From Actinomycetota bacterium (GTDB taxonomy: Bacteria; Actinomycetota; Acidimicrobiia; Spongiisociales; UBA4744): 64,000 nt of DNA. The notes beneath the pieces were generated by a model. That model saw only the letters and a program-made list of their open reading frames with translations. It searched no databases and had not been told where the DNA came from. The number at the start of each line of letters is the position of its first letter. Within the stretch, counting starts at the first letter, position 1. The position numbers and the translations under genes are program-made. Below, one piece after another: positions 16,573-25,341 of this stretch. Location of the stretch: NCBI GenBank assembly GCA_013152275.1, contig JAADGS010000027.1, positions 22,582-86,581 of the forward strand. The letters run 5' to 3'.

Positions 16573-17850
16573 TTACCGGCTCTCGTACGCGAAGAGCCCT
16601 GCCTCGATCGTGTCGATTGCTTGATCCAGCTCCTCGATCGTGGTGATGAGCGGGGGGATGAATCTGATCACGTTTCCATCGGGGCCGCACGAGATGATGA
16701 TCAGTTCATGCTCCAACCCGAACCGTGCGAGGAACTGCATCGCTTCCGCGTCGGGCTCTCTGGTGTCACGATCCTTGACCAACTCGACACCGATCATCAA
16801 ACCGAGTCCGCGCACATCACCGATCGTGGGATGTTCTATCTGCGCCTTACGGAAACGTTCGAATGCGTGAGCAGAGAGATCTCGAGCATGCGGGAGGAGA
16901 CCCTCCATGACCTCGAGGCCGGCCACCGATGCGGCACATGCCACCGGATTCCCACCGAAGGTCGTACCGTGAGCGCCGACGGGCCATGCGTTCATGACTT
17001 CCCGAGAAGCTCCGTACGCCGAGAGCGGCATTCCGTTTGCGATGCCCTTGCCGAGCACGATGATGTCGGGATCGATCCCGAAATGCTCAGAGGCGAACCA
17101 GTTCGCCGTGCGGCCGAAACCTGTCTGGACTTCGTCGAACACCAGCATGATGCCGTGCTCGTCTGCCATCTCTCGGAGTGCTCGGAGGAAGGGCTCGGGA
17201 GCGGGGTAGTAGCCACCTTCTCCTTGCACGGGCTCGACGAGGAACGCGGCGATGGTCTTCGGGAGGACCTCGTGCTTGAACATTCTCTGCAGTTCGTCCA
17301 AGGAGAGTTTCGTCGCCTCCTCCTCGGTCATTCCCCAGCGATAAGGGTGTGGAAACGGGGCGACCCACACCGAACCGAGGATCGGGTGATAGCCGTCCCG
17401 ATACTTCGCGTTCGAGGTCGTATAGGAGACCGATCCCATCGTTCGACCGTGGAACGCGCCCCGAAACACGACTACACCCTGACGTTTCGTCGTGTACTTG
17501 GCGAGTTTGACCGCGGCTTCGACGGCTTCGGCGCCTGAGTTCGCGAAACCGAACATCTCGATGCCATCGGGGGTGATCTCACGAAGTCGTTCCGCTGCGC
17601 GGACGATGGAGTCATATCGAAAAACGCAGCCGGCGTGGGTCAGCTTGTCAAGTTGCTCTTTGGCGGCTGCCACGATGACCGGATGGCTATGCCCGAGATT
17701 GGCGACGGCGGTTCCGCACGCGAAGTCGGCATAGCGGTTGCCGTCGGTGTCGTATACCCAGAGGCCCTCGGCGTGGTCTGCGTGGATGTCGGTGTCAAAG
17801 GCGAGGACGGGGGCGACGGAAGAGGCGAAACGGTCGAGAAAGTCGTTCAT
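16573..17850 (-). CDS. Class III (omega) aminotransferase, 4-aminobutyrate-type
   Basis: A 425-residue PLP enzyme of the class III family. The PLP phosphate motif NSGAEA is at 104-109, DEVQTGFGR at 239-247 and the Schiff-base Lys268 is in VLGKGIANG. It is most like 4-aminobutyrate or related omega-amino acid transaminases. The amino donor is not certain. AGGA about 10 nt before ATG 17848-17850 is the ribosome binding site. No succinate-semialdehyde dehydrogenase is nearby to confirm a GABA pathway. Confidence 0.87.
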   Translation of the reverse strand: MNDFLDRFASSVAPVLAFDTDIHADHAEGLWVYDTDGNRYADFACGTAVANLGHSHPVIVAAAKEQLDKLTHAGCVFRYDSIVRAAERLREITPDGIEMFGFANSGAEAVEAAVKLAKYTTKRQGVVVFRGAFHGRTMGSVSYTTSNAKYRDGYHPILGSVWVAPFPHPYRWGMTEEEATKLSLDELQRMFKHEVLPKTIAAFLVEPVQGEGGYYPAPEPFLRALREMADEHGIMLVFDEVQTGFGRTANWFASEHFGIDPDIIVLGKGIANGMPLSAYGASREVMNAWPVGAHGTTFGGNPVACAASVAGLEVMEGLLPHARDLSAHAFERFRKAQIEHPTIGDVRGLGLMIGVELVKDRDTREPDAEAMQFLARFGLEHELIIISCGPDGNVIRFIPPLITTIEELDQAIDTIEAGLFAYESR

Positions 17851-17892
17851 TGAGGTTCCTTTCAGCAGTGGCAGCGGATCTGGAGAGGATCG

Positions 17893-17964
17893 CTACAAAG
17901 GAACGGCAAACAGCGCGGCCCTTGCGAGACGCGGAGTGTACGCACGCAGATCCACGGTTGCCAT
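17893..17964 (-). CDS. Possible 23-codon leader peptide
   Basis: A short frame MATVDLRAYTPRLARAALFA plus three residues ends 42 nt before the aminotransferase start. A CACAAT hexamer lies 6 nt before its ATG, the same layout as other leaderless genes here. No coding statistics are possible at this length, so it may be chance. The rest of 17851-18033 holds nothing I recognise. Confidence 0.25.
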   Translation of the reverse strand: MATVDLRAYTPRLARAALFAVPL

Positions 17965-18033
17965 GGGCTCATTGTGCCACAGGACGCAAACGACCGCAGG
18001 GCTATTACGTGTTGGTCGGGTAGGGGGCCGACG

Positions 18034-20214
18034 TCATGGTGACGGTATCCAGGCGACCTGATCCGGGGCGGCGATGTCGATGACTACCCGTCCGCGTCCT
18101 CGGGTCGAGATCGCTTCGAGCCGTCCGGCGATGTTCGCGAGCAACCACGATCCGTCAGGGGAGAAGCCAAGGACCGTCCCGTCGAATGCATCCGTGACGC
18201 AGGCGACGATTCCAGAACACGTGGACAGTCCCATTCCCGGATCGGCCATGATGAGCGTGAGTGCGCCGTCGGGAGAGTGCATCTCGACGGCGAAGGTTTG
18301 AGCGTCGTCGGCCGGGACGATACGACCCGAGGTTATCTGTAGGTCTTGCGGGTTGGTGTAGATCAACGAGAAGGGAGTTGCGTTGGACATCGGAGCATTG
18401 GGAAGCACGATGTCGCGCAGGAGTTCGGAGTCGCCGGGGATCCAGAGCACGGCAGGCACTCCGATCTGTTGCTGAACGAGGACCAGCAGGTCCGAACGGA
18501 CTCCGACCGCGGCGAGCAATCCACGGACACCCGGGAGATCCGAAGCGTGGATGAGGACCTCGGGGTCTTCACCCTCTGGAGGCACCGTGAGGATCGACGA
18601 GGAGGTTTGCGAAACGGCGAATGGCACCGTGCCGACGACACCGAGTGAGGATCCCGAGAGCACCGTTGTGAGTCCTGCGGGACCGGCGCGAAGGATCTCT
18701 CGGTTATCGGTCTCGAGGAGAACGCCGAGATCAGCATTATTGACGATCGCGGTGACGGTTGCGGCGCCTGCAGGCAGGGAGCCGAGCGTTCGCTCCGTCG
18801 TGCCCGTTGTGTCGAGGAGCAGGACGTCGACGGTGTCGAGCCCGAACGCTGCCGTACGCAACAACGGCGTCGCGGGATCGACGGAGAACGCGGCCTGAAT
18901 GGATGTGGTGGTCCCTGTGTCCGCCGGGTCGATGAGGTGCAGGCCATCCGGGTCGCGGCGGAACAACACCGAGTCTCGCAGTTCGAAGAGTGGCCCGGTA
19001 TCGACGAGCGGCGTCGAGGTCGGGACCAGCGCAGGATCGTAGACTCGTAGGCGATCGCCGGGCTCGGCGGCCGTGTCACTGATGAGCGTTTCTGTGAATC
19101 GGGGTCCGACGGGGTGCGCATAGGTTCCGGTTTCGTCGGCCCAGTAGAGGGCGGTTCCGTCACCGGACCATGTGAACGGGGAGTTCGCGGGTGCGAGCAG
19201 GTGGGGGATGGGCTCCATGAGGTTGAGCAGCCAGATGCCGGAGCCTTCGCCGGTGATCGTTGCGTCGACGGCGAGATACTTCGCGTCGGGGCTAAGTACC
19301 CCAATACGGATGTCCGAGATGGCAGTCCGAGGAAGGATGTGGAAACCTCCGTTTATCCTGAGGCCCTCCTCATCTTCGCCTACCGCAGCAAGTCGGCTCA
19401 CCGCGATCAGGCGACCGGCCGTTGGGCCTTGGAGGAGTGGTCCTTCCACCGACCAGACGTAGTAGGACTGCTCGGACAGACCGAGACCCAAAGCCATCGA
19501 ATCGGCCGACCAGTGCAGGGATGCTGCGCGCGGTGGACTGGGGTAGGAAACCCGGTCGAGCTCGAGCGAAGCTCCGGTCTCGAGATCCCAAACCGTGGGG
19601 TGACCGTCGAGGTCGACCGTCGCGAGCAGCCTTCCGTTGGGGGAGAGTGCCGCGTCGAGGAGATCGGCAGGAACGGGGATCGGCAAGGGCGTGTGGCCTC
19701 CATCGGGGGTGACTCGCACATAGGCTTCGTCGGTGACGGTCAGCAGCGACCCGTCCGGCAATACGTCGAAGGCCGGTTCCAGGAAGGGGAACGTTCCTGT
19801 GAGAGTCTCCGGCGGCGTATCGGGCTTCAGTAAACCCAACCAGGTTCCGGCGGCGGGCTCGTACGCGGGTCGGTCGGCGCCGGGCCTGGGGATCGTGGTT
19901 GTCGTTGTCGTGATGACCGGTGGGGCGGTCGGTGCCGTCACGCGTTGGAAGCCGGATGGAATGGTGAGGATGGACAGGACTACTCCCAGTCCCACCACGG
20001 TGGCGGCGACCACCCAAGGCTTGATCGAGGGCCGCTGTTCCGTGGACTCCGGAAGAGGCGCCATGGAGGGTGGCATGTCCGATGGTGTATCGAACGTCTC
20101 GAGTGAGGAATCATCGGTTCCCTGCGGTTCCTCGGCGGGCGTCCAGGCGGGCCGTCCGCACCTCGGGCAGTCGTTGCCATCAACAGGCGCATCACAGTAG
20201 AAGCAGTACCCCAT
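18034..20214 (-). CDS. Membrane-anchored zinc-ribbon protein with propeller-like exterior
   Basis: A 726-residue protein. It starts with a zinc ribbon, MGYCFYCDAPVDGNDCPRCG, with Cys4, Cys7, Cys16 and Cys19. An acidic linker follows, then one membrane helix at about 67-85, a Thr-rich linker and a large extracytoplasmic region with WD40/TolB-like repeats (LSPNGRLLATVDL, WSADSMALGLG, FSPDGSWLLANIAG). It may sense or scaffold something outside the cell while the ribbon faces inside, which is inference. ATG 20212-20214 stands 7 nt behind TACTCT, so it is probably leaderless. Confidence 0.7.
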   Translation of the reverse strand: MGYCFYCDAPVDGNDCPRCGRPAWTPAEEPQGTDDSSLETFDTPSDMPPSMAPLPESTEQRPSIKPWVVAATVVGLGVVLSILTIPSGFQRVTAPTAPPVITTTTTTIPRPGADRPAYEPAAGTWLGLLKPDTPPETLTGTFPFLEPAFDVLPDGSLLTVTDEAYVRVTPDGGHTPLPIPVPADLLDAALSPNGRLLATVDLDGHPTVWDLETGASLELDRVSYPSPPRAASLHWSADSMALGLGLSEQSYYVWSVEGPLLQGPTAGRLIAVSRLAAVGEDEEGLRINGGFHILPRTAISDIRIGVLSPDAKYLAVDATITGEGSGIWLLNLMEPIPHLLAPANSPFTWSGDGTALYWADETGTYAHPVGPRFTETLISDTAAEPGDRLRVYDPALVPTSTPLVDTGPLFELRDSVLFRRDPDGLHLIDPADTGTTTSIQAAFSVDPATPLLRTAAFGLDTVDVLLLDTTGTTERTLGSLPAGAATVTAIVNNADLGVLLETDNREILRAGPAGLTTVLSGSSLGVVGTVPFAVSQTSSSILTVPPEGEDPEVLIHASDLPGVRGLLAAVGVRSDLLVLVQQQIGVPAVLWIPGDSELLRDIVLPNAPMSNATPFSLIYTNPQDLQITSGRIVPADDAQTFAVEMHSPDGALTLIMADPGMGLSTCSGIVACVTDAFDGTVLGFSPDGSWLLANIAGRLEAISTRGRGRVVIDIAAPDQVAWIPSP

Positions 20215-20365
20215 CGGGCACAGAGTACGGTGCACGTGGAGCAAGTGCAGGGGTGGGTCGGCTGCTGCGGGTGGTTCCCCGGGGGAGGGGGTGTTGGCGC
20301 CTCACGGCACGATGGGTGTGATTCCGGCGCATGCGAGGACGCATTCCGGGCGCGAAGACGAGGCA

Positions 20366-21157
20366 CTAGGGCTTGCGCTCGAAATGGATATGGCGTGCAT
20401 CGACGGGTCGGTGGTGGGGATCGTCGTGGAGGACATGGCCCTCATCGGTGGTCGACATGGGATGTCCATAGGCGATACTCAGAGATTCTGCCGTCAGTAC
20501 CTCATCAGGTGTGCCGGAGGCCACGACGCGACCTGCGAGCAGGATCACGTGGTCCGCCATGTCTGCCTCATCGAGAGAATGAGTCGTGCCGATCACGGTG
20601 TTGCCGGCCGCCCTTTCGGCTTCGATGGCCTCCAGGATGTACTCGCGCGAAACGAGGTCGAGGCCGGTAATGGGTTCGTCGAGCAGGAGCAGCGAAGCCT
20701 CCTGGGCAAGTCCCTGGGCGACAAAGACCCGCTGACGCTGGCCGCCGGAGAGTTCAGACAGGTGCCGATCCGCCAGATCGCGGATACCGAGACGTTCCAT
20801 GGCGCGTTGACAGGCCAAACGATCTCGTGGCTGGAAGCGGTGGAAGAACCCGAGTTGTGCATACCTGCCCATCCCCACGGCTTCGTGAACGGTGATTGGG
20901 GTGAGCTCGTTCAGTTTTGTCGACTGGAGCACGTAGGCGATGCCGGCCGGCCCGAGCGACGGCATGATCAACGAACCGGAGGTCGGTTCGATGAGGCCGG
21001 CGATAGCGCCGAGAAGGGTTGACTTGCCCGCACCGTTGGGTCCGATGATGGCGGTAACCGAGCCCGCAGGTATCTCGAAGCTCGACGAAACCAGCGCCGT
21101 CCGGTCCCCGTAGGAGAGTTCGAGGTTCTCCGCGCGAATCAGTGTTTTGCCTGGCAT
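20366..21157 (-). CDS. znuC: Zinc ABC transporter ATP-binding protein
   Basis: A 263-residue ABC ATPase. Walker A GPNGAGKST is at residues 39-47, the signature is LSGGQRQR, Walker B is LLLLDEP and the switch His is in GTTHSLDEAD. Together with the binding protein and permease at 21.6-23.4 kb it forms a metal importer. The unusual point is gene order: znuC follows zur on the minus strand while znuA-znuB run the other way from the shared control region. Its start overlaps the zur stop by 19 nt. A C-terminal His-rich tail (DDPHHRPVDARHIHFE) is also notable. Confidence 0.88.
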   Translation of the reverse strand: MPGKTLIRAENLELSYGDRTALVSSSFEIPAGSVTAIIGPNGAGKSTLLGAIAGLIEPTSGSLIMPSLGPAGIAYVLQSTKLNELTPITVHEAVGMGRYAQLGFFHRFQPRDRLACQRAMERLGIRDLADRHLSELSGGQRQRVFVAQGLAQEASLLLLDEPITGLDLVSREYILEAIEAERAAGNTVIGTTHSLDEADMADHVILLAGRVVASGTPDEVLTAESLSIAYGHPMSTTDEGHVLHDDPHHRPVDARHIHFERKP

Positions 21158-21591
21158 GCCTTACAGATCCCTTCCAGTTCGAGGCGGTGACCTGTGATGT
21201 GGTAGTTCCCGGCATCTGCCAACGAACGGATGAGACGCGAAATGGCACGTTCGAGTTCGGATGGGATGGCGACATCATCGGTGAGGCCACACTCGATGCA
21301 CACGAAGTGGTGGTGATGCTCACCGGTGACCGCTTCGGCGATCTCGTAGCGGGCGACGCCCTCCGCGTCTCGATACTTGGTGACGAGTTCCGCCGTTTCC
21401 AGCGAGAGAAGCGTTCGGTAGAGCGACGATACGGGAACTGCCCGTCCCATTGCAGTGTCCAGCTCCGCGGCGGTGCGGGGCCCTGGTGTCTCCGTGAGCG
21501 CCTCGAGAACGAGTCGCCTTGCCTTGGTCAGCCGGACGTTCCGGGCGACGAGTTGTCGCTTCGCCCGTTCGAGAAGGTCTGCTTGCGTCAT
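21139..21591 (-). CDS. zur: Fur-family metal regulator, probably Zur
   Basis: A 150-residue Fur-type repressor. The winged helix is at about residues 15-75 (RLTKARRLVLEALTE). The sensor segment is GEHHHHFVCIECG, and structural zinc would sit on Cys98/Cys101 and Cys143/Cys146. Zinc specificity is inferred from its position: it is divergent from znuA by 25 nt and overlaps znuC. The start ATG 21589-21591 (MTQADLLERA) removes a long unsupported extension. In excess zinc it should repress both directions. Confidence 0.87.
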   Translation of the reverse strand: MTQADLLERAKRQLVARNVRLTKARRLVLEALTETPGPRTAAELDTAMGRAVPVSSLYRTLLSLETAELVTKYRDAEGVARYEIAEAVTGEHHHHFVCIECGLTDDVAIPSELERAISRLIRSLADAGNYHITGHRLELEGICKACQAKH

Positions 21592-21604
21592 CACGCCAAG
21601 ATGA

Positions 21605-21627
21605 TACCATTCCCTCATGAAAATGAG
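21605..21627. promoter_or_regulatory. Promoter -10 and probable Zur operator over the znuA start
   Basis: TACCAT at 21605-21610 stands 6 nt before ATG 21617. The inverted repeat CTCAT-GAAA-ATGAG (21614-21627) covers the start codon. TGAAAATGA resembles one half of actinobacterial Zur boxes. Its place between zur and znuA suits control of both. Confidence 0.5.
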
Positions 21628-22522
21628 AACCGTTACCATAATGATGGTGGCACTTTCCCTCTTCGGAAGTGCCTGCAGCAGTTCGCCGGTGGATGATCGA
21701 CCGATCGTGGTGGCCACGACCACAATCCTCGGTGATATCGTCCGCGAGATCGCGGGCGACGAGTTGAATGTACAGGTCCTCATGCCGGTCGGAGTGGACC
21801 CTCACGAGTTCAGCGCGTCGGCCAAGCAGGTCGCGCAGATGGAGTCCGCGGTCCTCGTGGTGGCCAATGGCCTCGGCCTCGAGGAGGGTCTCACATCGGT
21901 CCTCGACGCCGTGATGGCCGACGGAGTGCCGGTGCTGAAGGTGGGGGATGTGGTGACGCCGCGGTATTTCGAGAACGGACGACCCGATCCCCACATCTGG
22001 TTCGATCCGGAGCGGATGGCCGTTGTCGCCCGCAAGATCGCCGATCGCCTCGCGCAGGTTGACGATGGTTTGTCACCTGCCGACTGGTCGAGTCGTGGAG
22101 GCGCCTACGCGGCTCGGATTCTGGACACCGAAGCGGAAATGGAGCGACGCTTTGGGCAGATCAGCCCCGAGCGCCGCAAGCTGGTGACTTCGCACATGGC
22201 GTTCGGCTACCTCGCCGATCGTTTCGGTTTCGAGGTTGTTGGCGTTGTCATCCCGGGCGGTGGCACACTTGGCGAAACGAGCGCATCCGCGCTCGGATCT
22301 CTTGCAGAGACCATCGTTGCCGAGGACGTGCCCGCGATTTTCGTCGAGACCACGGTGTCTCCTCGGCTCTCTGAAACGCTGGCTGCGGAGACAGGTCGCG
22401 ACGTGAAGATCGTTACCCTCTATACGGGCTCGCTTGGTGCCCCTGGATCGGGAGCGGATACGTACCTGGGGCTTCTGCTCACCGATACGGAGCGAATCGT
22501 CGACGCCTTGAAGGAGGGCTAG
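21617..22522 (+). CDS. znuA: Zinc ABC transporter substrate-binding lipoprotein
   Basis: A 301-residue cluster A-I binding protein. It has a short signal peptide and a lipoprotein Cys20 in SLFGSACSSS. The four expected metal ligands are His63 (DPHEF), His126 (DPHIWFDP), His193 (TSHMAFGY) and Asp281 (GSGADTYLG). A third-position His is the zinc-type ligand, whereas manganese binders have Glu there. ATG 21617 fits a leaderless message; ATG 21623 is an alternative. The His-rich metal loop of some ZnuA proteins is absent. Confidence 0.9.
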   Translation: MKMRTVTIMMVALSLFGSACSSSPVDDRPIVVATTTILGDIVREIAGDELNVQVLMPVGVDPHEFSASAKQVAQMESAVLVVANGLGLEEGLTSVLDAVMADGVPVLKVGDVVTPRYFENGRPDPHIWFDPERMAVVARKIADRLAQVDDGLSPADWSSRGGAYAARILDTEAEMERRFGQISPERRKLVTSHMAFGYLADRFGFEVVGVVIPGGGTLGETSASALGSLAETIVAEDVPAIFVETTVSPRLSETLAAETGRDVKIVTLYTGSLGAPGSGADTYLGLLLTDTERIVDALKEG

Positions 22523-22580
22523 TGGCAACGTCGAGGGATGGAGAGGATCCCAGGACGAGTTGTGCGAGGGGCCACTGAGC

Positions 22581-23405
22581 GTGGACTGGCTCATCGATCC
22601 GTTCCGTCTGGAGTTCATGCAGCGGGCGTTGCTGGCAGGATTCCTCGTGGCGGCAGTGACGTCGGTTGTCGGTACCTGGGTCGTCCTGCGGGGCCTTGCC
22701 TTCATGGGCGACGCACTTGCCCACGGAGTGTTGCCCGGGATCGCTCTCGCGGTGTTGATCGGATTCAGTCAGCTGCTTGGCGCAATCGTATCTGCGCTCG
22801 TGATGGTGTGGGGTATCGGTGTGATCCATCGCAGGGCGAGACTTTCGGAGGACACGGGGATCGGTCTGCTGTTCGTGGGGATGTTGGCCCTTGGCGTGGT
22901 GATCATCTCCCGCACATCCTCCTACGCGGGAAGTTTGACAGGGATCCTCTTCGGTGATGCGCTGGGCGTGACGAGGGGCGACCTCTGGGTTCTGGGCGCC
23001 GGGTTGGTCGTGACGGTGATCATCGCTCTGGCCTTCTACCGACCGTTTCTCGCCCTGTCGTTCAACGAAGACAAGGCCGCCGTGCTTGGAATGCGGCCCC
23101 GTCTCGCTCACGCCGTCATGCTCGCGCTCGTGACCCTGGCTGTCGTCATCGCATTCAGAACGGTGGGAACCCTGCTGGTCTTCGGCCTCTTGATCGCTCC
23201 ACCGGCAACTGCGGCGCTGATCACGCGGCGCGTGCCGACGATGATGGTGATGGCCGTCGGGCTAGGCCTGCTCTCGGTGGCGGGCGGGCTCCTCACGAGC
23301 TTCTACGCGAACACGGCCGCCGGGGCGACGATGGCGGGACTCTCTGTGGCGTTGTTCTTCCTCGTGCTCATGTCGAGAGATCTCGTGACGCGCCATCACG
23401 CGTAA
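22581..23405 (+). CDS. znuB: Zinc ABC transporter permease
   Basis: A 274-residue integral membrane protein of the ABC-3 family, with about eight helices, that forms the channel of the ZnuABC importer. The conserved GDALAHGVLPGIALA and the PPATAALIT segment are typical. I start at GTG 22581 (VDWLIDPFRL), with GAGGGG about 9 nt upstream; a TTG at 22560 is also open. It lies 58 nt behind znuA. Confidence 0.88.
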   Translation: MDWLIDPFRLEFMQRALLAGFLVAAVTSVVGTWVVLRGLAFMGDALAHGVLPGIALAVLIGFSQLLGAIVSALVMVWGIGVIHRRARLSEDTGIGLLFVGMLALGVVIISRTSSYAGSLTGILFGDALGVTRGDLWVLGAGLVVTVIIALAFYRPFLALSFNEDKAAVLGMRPRLAHAVMLALVTLAVVIAFRTVGTLLVFGLLIAPPATAALITRRVPTMMVMAVGLGLLSVAGGLLTSFYANTAAGATMAGLSVALFFLVLMSRDLVTRHHA

Positions 23406-23441
23406 TCGAGATGTTCCGGCAGGCATCTACCATGAATGTTC

Positions 23442-24614
23442 ATGGCCAGGCATCGAGTATCGACGAAACGCCCTGAAGTCGTGCGGGCTCTGCTGGCGGC
23501 TGCAATCGTGTTCGGCGTCGTCCTGTTCGCCTTTGTCACAGTATCGGGTGTCCGCGCCTTTCAGGCCTATCGGAGCGTTGAGCGCGAGCCGTTTGCCGAA
23601 GCGACCAAGGTGCGGCAAGGAATCGCAGGCATGACGGACGAGCAGCGATCCGAGATTCGGCAGGAGGCCTCGGTCGCTCAGAAGACCGCTCAGAAGACCG
23701 GTCAGGAGGCCAGTCGCGCCATTCCGCTCCTCGATCGGGATCTGCTCGCGATCGTGGCGGCACAGCGGAACGGCCGTCAACCCTATTTCGTTCCCTTCAC
23801 CGTCCCGGAGGCTACGAGCCCCGCGCTTCCGGACGGCATGTTCGCGTCGTACCTGTTGGTGGGTCAGGAGGGGCCTCGCGCCGACTCGATGATCTTCATC
23901 CTCCTTCCTTCCGACGGGTCTGCTCCGATCATGACGTCCCTTCCTCGGGACCTCTACGTGAAGAATCCCTGTACGGATGAGTACGCCCGACTCAACACGG
24001 GTCTCGGCGGGTGCAAAGGTTTTGCGGGTGGCGCCGAGTTGCTGTCATTGATGGTGCAGGACTACACGGGCATCGAAGTGGACCATTTCGCCCGGATCGA
24101 CTTCGGCGGGTTCGCCGCCGTCATCGATGCGCTGGGAGGGGTGGACGTGTGTCTCGACAATCCCGTTCGAGACTGGAGGTCGAAGCTCGACCTTCCGGCA
24201 GGATGCTCACATATCGGTGGCGATCAGGCGCTTGCGTGGGTGCGAACGCGACATACCGAGGAGTATGTCGATGGCGCGTGGCGGCCCGTGCGGGGCGCAA
24301 GTGATTTCACCCGCGAGCGGCATCAGCAGGAGATGCTGTTCAAGGTCGCCGACCGGCTCGCCTCGTTCGGCTCGCTGTCGGCGTTCTCCAATGTGGCGGA
24401 CCAGGTGGCGGGAATGATCCATCTCGATTCGCGATTCGCATTCGGCGATGCGGTGAGTCTCGCTTGGAGCTTCCGTGGGATCAGTTCGTCACAGGTCAAG
24501 CGTGTCCGCGTGTCGGTGAAGGATTACGTCACCGATCGGGGTGCGTGGGTGCTGCTTCCGACGGCGACGTTCAACGAGGCCTTGGCGAAGGTCTATCCGC
24601 CGGCAAAGCGCTGA
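23442..24614 (+). CDS. LytR-CpsA-Psr (LCP) family cell-wall ligase
   Basis: A 390-residue protein with one N-terminal membrane helix (about residues 15-40) and an external LCP domain (about 130-285). Conserved pieces are DSMIFILLPSDG, MTSLPRDLYV with the lipid-phosphate Arg, FGGFAAVIDALGGVDVCL and GDQALAWVRTRH. LCP enzymes attach polysaccharides or other polymers to peptidoglycan from a lipid carrier. A coiled, Gln/Lys-rich stretch separates membrane and enzyme. TACCAT lies 8 nt before ATG 23442, the start I prefer over ATG 23436. Confidence 0.85.
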   Translation: MARHRVSTKRPEVVRALLAAAIVFGVVLFAFVTVSGVRAFQAYRSVEREPFAEATKVRQGIAGMTDEQRSEIRQEASVAQKTAQKTGQEASRAIPLLDRDLLAIVAAQRNGRQPYFVPFTVPEATSPALPDGMFASYLLVGQEGPRADSMIFILLPSDGSAPIMTSLPRDLYVKNPCTDEYARLNTGLGGCKGFAGGAELLSLMVQDYTGIEVDHFARIDFGGFAAVIDALGGVDVCLDNPVRDWRSKLDLPAGCSHIGGDQALAWVRTRHTEEYVDGAWRPVRGASDFTRERHQQEMLFKVADRLASFGSLSAFSNVADQVAGMIHLDSRFAFGDAVSLAWSFRGISSSQVKRVRVSVKDYVTDRGAWVLLPTATFNEALAKVYPPAKR

Positions 24615-24640
24615 TCGAGCACGAAACCGCTCGGCCATTG

Positions 24641-24752
24641 GTTCTCGGTCATCGGTGATCAGTTTTCAGTCATCAGTGGTCGACGCGGTGGCCTTCTTGT
24701 TGGGAACGCTTCGACGGCCGACGACTGACGACTGACGACTGACGACTGACGG
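24641..24752. repeat. Heptad repeat element A, copy 2
   Basis: Left arm: six 7-nt units from about 24645 (for example TGATCAG, TTTTCAG, TCATCAG). Centre: CTTCTTGTTGGGAACGCT. Right arm: six units at 24711-24752, four of them CTGACGA or CTGACGG. The right arm is roughly the reverse complement of the left, so the element can fold into one long imperfect hairpin. It sits between the ends of two convergent genes. Confidence 0.85.
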
Positions 24753-24764
24753 AGGCGGTCTCGC

Positions 24765-25157
24765 CTACACGATCTCCACGGTTGTTTCCACCGGCACGTT
24801 TCCGCGAATGGCGTGAGATACCGAGCACATCTCCTCGTGGCTCTTGTGCACCGCATCGGTGGCCTCCTGTTCGGTTATGCCGTGGCCACCGACTCGGTAG
24901 TGCATGCGGAAACGCTGGAACTTCCACGGAGGATCCGGTTGCTTCGTGTAGCGAACGGTGATTGTGAACTCGTCGACCCGATCGGTGCCGAGCAGGTTCA
25001 AGACGTCGATGCCCGAACAACCGGCCAGGGCCATCGGCAGGAGGTCGGAGGGGCGAACGCCCAACGTCGCCTCTCCATCGATGTCGACGGGCATGTCATC
25101 CCGGTCGACGGCATCGAAGCGATGGTCGCCCCCCCACGTGAGAGATACGGAAGCCAC
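24765..25157 (-). CDS. OsmC/Ohr-family peroxiredoxin-like protein
   Basis: A 130-residue OsmC-type protein. The two redox cysteines are Cys47 in MALAGCSGIDV and Cys110 in EEMCSVSHA. Members reduce organic hydroperoxides with thiols in the cytoplasm. The start is GTG 25155-25157, with AAAGGAA 5 nt upstream. It stands alone between the heptad repeats and the divergent peptide transporter operon. Confidence 0.86.
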   Translation of the reverse strand: MASVSLTWGGDHRFDAVDRDDMPVDIDGEATLGVRPSDLLPMALAGCSGIDVLNLLGTDRVDEFTITVRYTKQPDPPWKFQRFRMHYRVGGHGITEQEATDAVHKSHEEMCSVSHAIRGNVPVETTVEIV

Positions 25158-25341
25158 TTCAGTTCCTTTCGTAACTGTTTCGAATGATGGCAGATGTCGA
25201 TGGACACCCGGTTGGAGGTAGTGCATGACTGGTAGAACGTGGGACACGAGGGCGGCCGCCCGTTGTCCTCGATCCCGGACAGGACTAAGTTGGACGTTGC
25301 TTGACATGTTCCGTCGAGCGACATCTAATGGAGGAGAGAGC

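Noticed and set aside
16573..17850. GABA shunt operon
   Set aside because: Only the aminotransferase is present; no succinate-semialdehyde dehydrogenase or GABA transporter is beside it, so the substrate is left open.
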